Shown one piece after another: positions 6,977-12,872 of a stretch of 32,682 bases of DNA. Each line of letters begins with the position of its first letter. The stretch's first letter is position 1. The notes under the pieces are model-generated. The model searched no databases. It saw only the letters and a list, made by a program, of their open reading frames with translations, and was not told the DNA's origin. The position numbers were made by a program, and so were the translations under genes. Source of the DNA: a virus; the IMG/VR virus record IMGVR_UViG_3300018084_000008, positions 1 through 32,682 of that record. The stretch is one strand, 5' to 3'.

Positions 6977-7950
6977 GCTGCACCTCCCACCGCGAACGGG
7001 CTCGCGACAGCCTTGGCCACAATCCCCGTCGCGAACTTCTTGGTCATCACAGCGCACGCCTCCGGGCAGCCCGGTGCGCCGAACCACGCCAGCGGCGCCA
7101 GCGGGTACTTCGCGTGCCCTTCCTCCACCGAGAGCGTCGGCGCCCAGCGGCCGTCGAGCCACGTCCCGAACTTCCAGTCTTCGCTCGCCATGAACATCAT
7201 CCGGCCGCCGTAGCGCGTGAGCAGATCGAAGCACGGCTTGTAATAGTTGAGCCAGGCGGTCTTCCCGCTATCGGCGATGTCCACCACATCGATCACGCCC
7301 GCCTCGTCGAAGCCCAGCAACGGCAGCCCCGCCACCGAGGCTGCCTCCAGGAGCGCCAGTGCGCGCGCTGCGGGCGTCGTGTTGGCCTTCAGCGTGCCGT
7401 CCGCCAGCGTGGTGAAGTCCACGGACTTGAGGCCGTAGGGGTGCAGCGCGAAGAGCTGCGCCGACGGCGGGCGGTAGGCCATCGCGTTCGACAGGCCCTT
7501 CATCGGAGTCAGCGCCCACACGCGCACGAACTCCTTCGGCACCACAGCCGCCACGGCTTCGTAGGCCGCGATGAACGTCGCCGGCGTGATCTTCCAGTCG
7601 TCGCCGCACTCCGACAGGATCGAGGCCCCGCCGCCGAGGCCACCATTGGCGATGTGAGCGCGCAACTGGTCGGCAGCCTTCTTCGCGTCAGCCACCAGCG
7701 CGGGGTCGGTGACCTTGATCTTGCCCGAGGTGATGGCGCCCGCCCCGGGGTAGAACCACGCCTCAAGGAACTGTCCGCGCTGGCGCGCGAGATCAAGCGT
7801 CACCTGCGCGTGCTTGATGTCGCCGTCGATGGTCCCGGCGCCGATGGCGTAGATGACCGTCTGCACGGTACCGACGAAGCCGAGCGCGCGGTCCACGTCC
7901 TGCGCGAAGATCTCGTTGTAGGTGCGGGCGATGTGGATCGGTGCGGTCAT
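6973..7950 (-). CDS. Unknown protein, possible TIM-barrel hydrolase
   Basis: 325 aa. GGAG lies seven bases before ATG 7950. Alternating hydrophobic strands and helices look like a beta/alpha barrel: T-V-Q-T-V-I-Y-A-I-G, F-L-E-A-W-F-Y-P-G, A-S-I-L-S-E-C-G-D-D-W, F-V-R-V-W-A-L-T-P-M, L-F-A-L-H-P-Y-G, P-L-L-G-F-D-E-A-G and G-R-M-M-F-M-A-S-E-D-W. Acidic residues sit at strand ends (SEC, FDEAG, SED), as in retaining glycosidases. No signal peptide or TM segment is visible. The fold is inferred by eye; a tail or substrate-binding protein is an alternative. Confidence 0.45.
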   Translation of the reverse strand: MTAPIHIARTYNEIFAQDVDRALGFVGTVQTVIYAIGAGTIDGDIKHAQVTLDLARQRGQFLEAWFYPGAGAITSGKIKVTDPALVADAKKAADQLRAHIANGGLGGGASILSECGDDWKITPATFIAAYEAVAAVVPKEFVRVWALTPMKGLSNAMAYRPPSAQLFALHPYGLKSVDFTTLADGTLKANTTPAARALALLEAASVAGLPLLGFDEAGVIDVVDIADSGKTAWLNYYKPCFDLLTRYGGRMMFMASEDWKFGTWLDGRWAPTLSVEEGHAKYPLAPLAWFGAPGCPEACAVMTKKFATGIVAKAVASPFAVGGAA

Positions 7951-7992
7951 GTCAGGTCTCCGTGCGGCGCGGGGCCGCGGGGAAGATGTTGT

Positions 7993-9042
7993 TCACGCGC
8001 GCCACCCCCACGTCGGCGCGCAGTAGATCGCCAGCCCCATGGTTTTGGCGTCAACGAAGCCGCTGTCCTTCGGCAGGAAGCGGTTGAGCGCCATGAACCG
8101 CAGCTTGCACCGATCGAGCATCACTTGCGCCCACACCGGCCACGCATCGTCCAGCGCTTCCTTGGCCGCGATCAGCGCCGGCCAGATCCAGGTCTCGGTG
8201 CTCTCGCCCGGCGACTCGTTGAACACGCCCGGCTGGCCCGGCTGGTAGTCGTCGTGGAACGTGCCGTCCTCGCGCTGCGCGTATTGCAGGCAGCGCAGGG
8301 AGTGGATCAGCAAGGACACGAGCGCCGGGTCGTTGGTGTATTCGCTGACCGTGAGCGCGAGCGCCTTGATGGCCGTCGAATCCATCCACGGCGAGCACTC
8401 GTACAGATGCCCGACTTGGCCCAGCGCATTCTTGTTGCGCCAGATGAACGGCACGCCGCCTTCCTCGCCCATCGTGAGCCTGCCCAGCAGCTTCAGCACG
8501 CCGCCGAGGACTTCCGGCTCGGCGGTAGCCAGCACGTCATCGAAGCAGCCCTGCGCCGACCATCCGATGCCGCGTGACGGCCCCATCCAATCGGGCTCCG
8601 TGACAACGCCGTCTTTCAGGATCAGCCCGCGGAGTTGCACGGCTTGCTTGAGCGCCAGCTTGCGCGTCTCCGGGCTCTCTGATGTGGCCGCGATCACGAG
8701 GTGCTGGATGTTCGTGAAGTGGGTGGACTTGTAGACGTCGGTCATCTTCGGCGGATACGGCACGTCGCCACCGAGGCCGCGGTGGTCGCGCTCGAACTCG
8801 ACCCACGCGCGGTACATGGGTTCGATCTCGTGCGCCGTGAACGCCTTGTGGTGCAGGCAATAGGCGTGCGGCAGCGTGCCCGCGAAGTTGCGGTGGCTGG
8901 CCTGCGCGCCCGCGTCCTGCGGGTTGTCCAGCGGGTGCGTCAGCAGCACGTCACGCATGCGCTTGCGTGCTGCCTCGGACGGTGGCACGTTGGCCGTGTC
9001 CCCGAGGTAGGCGGCGATGAAGTTGGCGGCTTGATTGCTCAT
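7993..9042 (-). CDS. Unknown all-helical protein, possible alpha/alpha-toroid
   Basis: 349 aa from ATG 9042 in an ATGA overlap with the HNH gene. Repeated amphipathic helices carry toroid-like signatures: W-S-A-Q-G-C-F-D-D, E-C-S-P-W-M-D-S-T-A-I-K-A-L, R-E-D-G-T-F-H-D-D-Y and S-P-G-E-S-T-E-T-W-I-W-P-A-L-I. The conserved-looking acidic and aromatic residues at helix ends resemble glycoside hydrolase or lyase toroids. It pairs with the possible barrel protein downstream (42-bp gap). Both are much larger than their neighbours. Function is not known; the enzyme idea is inference. Confidence 0.45.
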   Translation of the reverse strand: MSNQAANFIAAYLGDTANVPPSEAARKRMRDVLLTHPLDNPQDAGAQASHRNFAGTLPHAYCLHHKAFTAHEIEPMYRAWVEFERDHRGLGGDVPYPPKMTDVYKSTHFTNIQHLVIAATSESPETRKLALKQAVQLRGLILKDGVVTEPDWMGPSRGIGWSAQGCFDDVLATAEPEVLGGVLKLLGRLTMGEEGGVPFIWRNKNALGQVGHLYECSPWMDSTAIKALALTVSEYTNDPALVSLLIHSLRCLQYAQREDGTFHDDYQPGQPGVFNESPGESTETWIWPALIAAKEALDDAWPVWAQVMLDRCKLRFMALNRFLPKDSGFVDAKTMGLAIYCAPTWGWRA

Positions 9043-9539
9043 GCGACGTGTCTCCAGGTATTGCGGGACACAACGAAGCGAATCGCCGCACGGCTAACGC
9101 CGTGAGCCTCCGCCAGTTGCTCGGGTGTTGCTAGGCCGCGCTTCGCCATGAAGCGGATGACGCGGACAGCGACGTCATTGAGTCGCGCGCGACCATTGCG
9201 CGTGCCGAAGCACGTTCGCTCTCGCTCGTTTCTGTCGCGCATATTGTCGTCGTGGCTGCCGACGTAGAGGTGTGCCGGGTTGCAGCACGGCGGGTTGTCG
9301 CAGTGGTGACAGACGAACTCGTCTCTGCGCAGTTGCGCGCCCGTTGTGAAGATGTACGCCCACCGCTGTGCGGTGCGCTTGTCTTCGCCGCGACGCGCGC
9401 GACCATAACCGCGAGCATCGCGATAGCCAGTCCACGGCCAGCACGTGTCGGGGCCACCGCGCCTGTCAACGAACGACCAGAAGTTCTTGCCGTTGCGGCC
9501 AATGCTCAGATCGGCGGAGTTGTCGAACGAAGGGCTCAC
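9039..9539 (-). CDS. HNH homing-type endonuclease with C-terminal HTH
   Basis: 166 aa. The GTG start at 9539 overlaps the upstream stop as GTGA. The HNH_3-type core is W-P-W-T-G-Y (34-39), G-Y-G-R (44-47), V-C-H-H-C-D-N-P-P-C-C-N-P-A-H-L (76-91) and S-H-D-D-N-M-R-D-R (95-103). It supplies the metal-binding His/Asn residues and zinc cysteines. A C-terminal helix-turn-helix (about 138-156, P-E-Q-L-A-E-A-H-G-V-S-R) probably contacts DNA. Such free-standing phage HNH enzymes nick or cut DNA and spread by homing. Unusually, it is coupled to both neighbours by 4-bp overlaps. Confidence 0.88.
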   Translation of the reverse strand: MSPSFDNSADLSIGRNGKNFWSFVDRRGGPDTCWPWTGYRDARGYGRARRGEDKRTAQRWAYIFTTGAQLRRDEFVCHHCDNPPCCNPAHLYVGSHDDNMRDRNERERTCFGTRNGRARLNDVAVRVIRFMAKRGLATPEQLAEAHGVSRAAIRFVVSRNTWRHVA

Positions 9540-9781
9540 TGCATCACCGCCCTCAAAGTCCCCTCGCCCACCAGGGCCTCGCGCCGCGCCCGCGACTGGC
9601 CGCGCGCGCTGCGGCCGCGTGCGCAGGCGGTACGGGCTGCCGGCGCATGTTGGACGCCGGCCCCGACTGTCTCCGCGTCGCTCAGCGATCCCAAGTCCTC
9701 GGCATGCGGCAGCGCGGCGGGCGCCCGGAGGTTGTGAGGCGCCTGCTCCTGATGGGCAAGGGGAAGGATGTTCACGGCCAT
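9536..9781 (-). CDS. Small hypothetical protein
   Basis: 81 aa from ATG 9781; GTG 9775, overlapping the previous stop as GTGA, is an in-frame alternative. It is Ala/Arg-rich with H-Q-E-Q-A-P-H-N-L-R and a basic region R-T-A-C-A-R-G-R-S-A-R. There is no TM segment or known motif. Low complexity makes the coding call weaker than for its neighbours. It is supported mainly by the overlaps at both ends. Confidence 0.4.
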   Translation of the reverse strand: MAVNILPLAHQEQAPHNLRAPAALPHAEDLGSLSDAETVGAGVQHAPAARTACARGRSARGQSRARREALVGEGTLRAVMQ

Positions 9782-10029
9782 CGCAGCAGCAGCCGGCACC
9801 ACCGCGGCGGGCGCTCGAGCGCGGCGAGGCGGTCGCTCAGAGTTGCGATGCGCGCTTCGTCGCCCTTCAGTTGCGTCTCGGCGCGGGAGCAGCGCTCTGC
9901 GACGGCCGCGACCTCGCGCCGCTGATCGAAGAAGAAGCCCTCCAGCGCGTCAGCCTGTTTCTGCGTGATGGCGACGCCATCGACGCGCGCGACGACGCGC
10001 TTCCGCTTGCCCTTCGCTCTCGGCTTCAT
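9772..10029 (-). CDS. Small basic coiled-coil protein
   Basis: 85 aa from ATG 10029 in an ATGA overlap. A very basic N-terminus (K-P-R-A-K-G-K-R-K-R) precedes G-V-A-I-T-Q-K-Q-A-D-A-L-E-G-F-F. A coiled coil follows (R-A-E-T-Q-L-K-G-D-E-A-R-I-A-T-L-S-D-R-L-A split over two heptad sets). The C-terminus is W-C-R-L-L-L-R-W. Function unknown. Confidence 0.5.
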   Translation of the reverse strand: MKPRAKGKRKRVVARVDGVAITQKQADALEGFFFDQRREVAAVAERCSRAETQLKGDEARIATLSDRLAALERPPRWCRLLLRWP

Positions 10030-10436
10030 GCGGGCGCCTCGTGCGCCTGCGAGTCCGCGAACAACTTGCGCTGCCGCTCCTCGTCGGTGAGCAGCCTCGT
10101 GAAGCTGACCTCGCCGGTGTCGGTGCGCACCTCGCGCACCTTGCCCAGCTCGTAGTCCGCGAGCTGGTCCACCTTGACGTCGCGGTACTCAATACCGCGC
10201 CGTAGCGACGACGCCACGGCCGACCGCTCGGCCTCCAGCGCGGCGAGCCGCGCCTTCATCGTCTCCTTGTGGTCGAGCTGCCGCGCCTTCTCGCTCGTGA
10301 CGTCGTCCTCGATCTGCGCGAGGCGCGCGCCCTTCTCCAGCAACTCGTCGCCCGTCAGCTTGACGGGCAGGGTGCGCGTCGCGAGCCCGAGGCTCACGGT
10401 CTCGGGCGCTTCGTCGGCCTTCTTCTTGGAAACCAC
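10026..10436 (-). CDS. Coiled-coil protein of a recurrent phage family
   Basis: 136 aa. The GTG at 10436 was chosen because GGAG lies eight bases upstream. Layout: basic start V-S-K-K-K, a short strand T-L-P-V-K-L-T-G-D-E-L (about 22-32), a long coiled coil (about 33-80), then a small beta domain. That domain has E-Y-R-D-V-K-V-D, V-R-E-V-R-T-D-T-G-E-V and the tail R-L-L-T-D-E-E-R-Q. The order L-T-x-D-E-L, coiled coil, R-x-D-T-G-E-V, L-T-x-E-E matches a common phage early protein of unknown role, often found near recombination genes. Confidence 0.6.
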   Translation of the reverse strand: MVSKKKADEAPETVSLGLATRTLPVKLTGDELLEKGARLAQIEDDVTSEKARQLDHKETMKARLAALEAERSAVASSLRRGIEYRDVKVDQLADYELGKVREVRTDTGEVSFTRLLTDEERQRKLFADSQAHEAPA

Positions 10437-10498
10437 TCTCGTTCTCCGTGTTGTGTTGAATGGCGCGCGGCAAGGTGGCGACCCAGCCGCGCGCCGTG

Positions 10499-10699
10499 TC
10501 ACTGCGCGGTGCGCCGCTCCCCCGGTTCGGCTTGGTGTCTGACCTCGGATCGGCGGTCGGCCAATGCGCGGAGGTCGCGCTCAGTGGCCGAGAGAAAGTC
10601 AATCGGATGGGGCCCGATGTGCGCGCGGCGTCGGCGCACGAAGCTGTAGAGCGCCACGAGGGCGCAGGCGGCCAGCAGCGCGAGGTACGCCACCGTCAC
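10499..10699 (-). CDS. Single-TM miniprotein
   Basis: 66 aa from ATG 10699, overlapping the upstream 36-residue gene by ATGA. One N-terminal TM helix (about 3-21, V-A-Y-L-A-L-L-A-A-C-A-L-V-A-L-Y) is followed by the positive patch R-R-R-R and a soluble charged C-terminal helix with E-R-D-L-R-A-L-A-D-R-R. N-out/C-in orientation is favoured by the Arg patch. Function unknown; it forms a pair with the preceding TM miniprotein. Confidence 0.5.
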   Translation of the reverse strand: MTVAYLALLAACALVALYSFVRRRRAHIGPHPIDFLSATERDLRALADRRSEVRHQAEPGERRTAQ

Positions 10700-10806
10700 G
10701 GCTGCGCCGCCGGCAACAGGCTCATCGCCAGCCAGAGCGCGTACAGCGCGAACAGCATCAGCGCCGCCTCGCCAACGATGCCGATGGTCGTGTCACGGGT
10801 CTTCAC
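10696..10806 (-). CDS. 36-residue TM miniprotein
   Basis: The GTG start at 10806 has a near-perfect AAGGAGG five bases upstream, the strongest ribosome site in this half of the window. V-K-T-R-D is followed by one TM helix (about 9-32, A-A-L-M-L-F-A-L-Y-A-L-W-L-A-M-S-L-L) and P-A-A-Q-P. It is the first gene after the integrase/hairpin region and so may head its own transcript. The next gene also has one TM segment, and the two may act as a complex. Confidence 0.55.
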   Translation of the reverse strand: MKTRDTTIGIVGEAALMLFALYALWLAMSLLPAAQP

Positions 10807-10832
10807 GAGAGCCTCCTTGGGGGAAAATGTGG

Positions 10833-10924
10833 CCACGGGCCGCGGGCGCCCCCGAAGCGCAGCGACCGGGAAAGCGCCGGGGAGACGGCGGAGGGGAACC
10901 GCTGCGCCGAGGCGCGGCCCGTGG
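10833..10924 (-). other. Large nested inverted repeat (92 bp)
   Basis: A perfect 12-bp outer stem pairs 10833-10844 with 10913-10924 (CCACGGGCCGCG/CGCGGCCCGTGG). Nested inside, a perfect 8-bp stem pairs 10857-10864 with 10900-10907 (GCGCAGCG/CGCTGCGC), with a GC-rich 35-nt apical loop. It lies between the end of the integrase and the ribosome site of the next leftward gene. On the minus strand the last arm is followed by CCACATTTTCCCCC. It may be an elaborate terminator, a structured RNA or a recombination site. Confidence 0.6.
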
Positions 10925-10949
10925 ACCACGAATGAGAGATCAGCGGGCG

Positions 10950-12020
10950 TCAGCCCAGCGGAAGCGCCCTGCGGTAGACGTCGCTCAGGTGCGGCAGCGG
11001 GACGTGCGTGTAGATCGCCGTCGTCGAAAGACACTCGTGCCCGAGCAGCACCTGGATGTGTCGGATGTCCGCGCCGCCCGCGAGCAGATGCGTCGCGAAG
11101 CTGTGTCGCAGGATGTGCGGGTGGACCTTGCGCGCGATCCCGGCGCGCTCGCCGGCCCGCCGCACGAAGCGCTGCACCGCGCACGGGCGCAGCGGCCCGC
11201 CATTCTTGAAGTTCACGAACACGAAGCCGTCCGCCCGCCGCGCCCACTCCGGCCGCGCCAGCACCCGCTCGCGCAGCAGCAGCCAGGCCGTCAGCGCCCG
11301 CCGCGTGCGCGGCCCGAACAGGCAGTAGCGCTCCCGGCGCCCCTTGCCCATGACCCGCAGCACCCCGTGGTGCATGTCGATGGCCTCGACCCGCAACTCG
11401 GTCAGCTCGGTGAGCCTGATCCCGGTCCCGTAGAACACGTGCAGGATCGCGCGTAGGCGCACGTCGTCGTCCGAGGCACTGGCGGGCGCCGCGAGCAATC
11501 GCGTGACGTCCTCGACCGTCAGGAACCGCGGCAGCAGCCTCGGGAGCCTCGGCCGGACCAGCTCCTCGGTGAAGTCGGCCAGCACGTAGCCGGACTTCCG
11601 CAGCCAGCGAGCCAAGGACCGCGCGCTCGTCAGCTGCCGCAGCCGCGCGAAGGCCGAGAGCCGCGGCGCCAGCTCCCGGAAGTACGTCTCGAGCATCGCC
11701 GGCGTGATCGCCCGCGGGTCGTCCAGCCTGTAGCGCTCGGCCAGGAACCGGAACAGCAGCCGCATGTCCGACCGGTACGCGCGCAGGGTCTGCGGCGTCG
11801 CGCGGGCTTCCATCCGGGAAAGCCACGTGGACACGATGGGGTGGAAGGTCTCTTCGGTCGTGGTGGGCACGGGGAGCAGCCGAGGCTGCCCCGACTCGGC
11901 CGTGACGGCTAGGGATTGAGCGCCGTCCGTCTGCACGTCCGACGCCCCCAGCCTCCCCGGCCGCTGGTTGGCCAACCGCCGGAATCCTGTTAGGGTTCGG
12001 CCCCGCGTCGTTTGAAGCAC
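10950..12020 (-). CDS. int: Tyrosine-family integrase (XerC/D-like)
   Basis: Up to 356 aa from GTG 12020, which has no clear ribosome site. The SAM-like core-binding domain begins near residue 58 and spans about 60-145, so a shorter product starting near there is possible. The catalytic residues are complete: R202 (G-T-G-I-R-L-T-E-L), K226 (M-G-K-G-R-R-E-R), H302 and R305 (H-I-L-R-H-S-F), H328 (L-L-G-H) and nucleophile Y337 (A-I-Y-T-H). It catalyses strand exchange between phage and host attachment sites. A minus-strand terminator at 12130-12153 separates it from the early operon. A 37-bp direct-repeat arrangement sits at its 5' end. The first 50 residues use rarer codons and may not be translated. 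Confidence 0.9.
   Translation of the reverse strand: MLQTTRGRTLTGFRRLANQRPGRLGASDVQTDGAQSLAVTAESGQPRLLPVPTTTEETFHPIVSTWLSRMEARATPQTLRAYRSDMRLLFRFLAERYRLDDPRAITPAMLETYFRELAPRLSAFARLRQLTSARSLARWLRKSGYVLADFTEELVRPRLPRLLPRFLTVEDVTRLLAAPASASDDDVRLRAILHVFYGTGIRLTELTELRVEAIDMHHGVLRVMGKGRRERYCLFGPRTRRALTAWLLLRERVLARPEWARRADGFVFVNFKNGGPLRPCAVQRFVRRAGERAGIARKVHPHILRHSFATHLLAGGADIRHIQVLLGHECLSTTAIYTHVPLPHLSDVYRRALPLG
11966..11977. repeat. 12-bp perfect palindrome near integrase 5' end
   Basis: GGTTGGCCAACC lies in the poorly conserved 5' part of the integrase frame. Perfect short palindromes beside integrase genes can be core or regulatory sites, but no second attachment half is available to test this. 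Confidence 0.35.
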
Positions 12021-12044
12021 GACCCAGGAGCGAGGCCCAGGGCG

Positions 12045-12094
12045 GTGAAGCGCGAGCTTCGCGTCGTTCGGGGCGAAGAACGTGAAGCGCGAGC
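12045..12094. repeat. 13-bp direct repeat, 37-bp period, at integrase start
   Basis: GTGAAGCGCGAGC occurs at 12045-12057 and 12082-12094. Read on the minus strand, an ATG at 12117 with GGGAGG five bases upstream leads into the upstream copy but is out of frame with the integrase. Deleting one repeat plus spacer (37 bp) would put that ATG in frame with the integrase codons at 12020. Confidence 0.6.
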
Positions 12095-12129
12095 GGCTGG
12101 CGGCTCATCCCGGCCATCGCGACCTCCCG

Positions 12130-12153
12130 AAAAAATCTGCGCTTTTCGCGCAG
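12130..12153 (-). terminator. Rho-independent terminator of the early operon
   Basis: On the minus strand, CTGCGC-GAAAA-GCGCAG forms a six-pair hairpin (12137-12153), followed by A and six T residues (12130-12135). It lies about 105 bp downstream of the helicase-loader stop and just upstream of the integrase. It should end or attenuate leftward early transcription before int. Confidence 0.8.
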
Positions 12154-12257
12154 CCGCCGCGGCAGGCGTCCACCGGGCCTCCCAGCCCAGCTCCCAGGCG
12201 CCTGTCGCCCGATGGACCGGAGAGTAGCCATCGCGAGGACGGATTCAAGTCGGGGCG

Positions 12258-12872
12258 TCATGGCGCCTGCCTCGGGCCGTCGCCCAAGCCAGAGACGAGC
12301 GCACGCGCGTGGCGTGCCTGGTCGCTGACGCTCTCGCGCCCCGGGTACTGGTCCTCCAGCACGCCGGCGACGTGGTCCTTGCGGCTCGCCTCGAGCTGGT
12401 CGCGCAGCGACTGCGGCAGCAGCAGCCCCTCGCGGACCTTGGCCTGCAGGCTCTCGTAGGCCGCGATGAAGCGCGCGCGGTGGCTCGGCCCGTCCGACAG
12501 CTCCGACGTGCACAAGTCATACCAGCCGATCGTGCACTGCAGCGCACGCTCGATCACGGGGTCGGTGAAGGACGGCTGGCGTGCCCAGCCGAATCTCCGG
12601 ATCGCGTCCAGCACGACGCCCCACGCGGCCTCGGGCGACTCTTCGCCGATGGTGCGCTTGGTGGACAGCGCGGCAGCGCGGACTTCGGCGATGGACGGGC
12701 AGAACTTGTGCGTCGCCAGCAACTTCGTGACGGCCATCTTCAGCGTCGGCACGTCGATGTCGGCCAGCAGTTCGCGCCAGACGGCAGCCGTGTCAGCCGT
12801 GAAGTTGGCGTGCGGGTAGGCCGTGGCCACCGTGGCGATCACGGTCAGCACGGTCTCGTCGCGGTCGTTCAC
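12258..12872 (-). CDS. Replicative helicase loader (G39P-like)
   Basis: 204 aa. GTG 12872 overlaps the upstream stop as GTGA and has AGGAG six bases before it. The N-terminal half matches the SPP1 G39P loader pattern: V-I-A-T-V-A-T-A-Y-P (11-20), W-R-E-L-L-A-D-I (32-39), A-V-T-K-L-L-A-T-H-K-F-C-P-S-I-A-E-V-R (48-66). The family loads DnaB-type helicase at the phage origin. The C-terminal extension (W-G-V-V-L-D-A-I, then Q-S-L-R-D-Q-L-E-A-S-R) is longer than in SPP1. It directly follows the replication initiator, as expected for a loader. Confidence 0.75.
   Translation of the reverse strand: MNDRDETVLTVIATVATAYPHANFTADTAAVWRELLADIDVPTLKMAVTKLLATHKFCPSIAEVRAAALSTKRTIGEESPEAAWGVVLDAIRRFGWARQPSFTDPVIERALQCTIGWYDLCTSELSDGPSHRARFIAAYESLQAKVREGLLLPQSLRDQLEASRKDHVAGVLEDQYPGRESVSDQARHARALVSGLGDGPRQAP

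Noticed and set aside
10696-12513. A 605-codon open minus-strand frame overlapping the integrase
   Set aside because: It runs in another frame across the integrase, shows Arg/Ala/Gly-rich shadow composition and no domain. Its only believable parts are the 36-aa TM gene at its end and possibly the short integrase leader.
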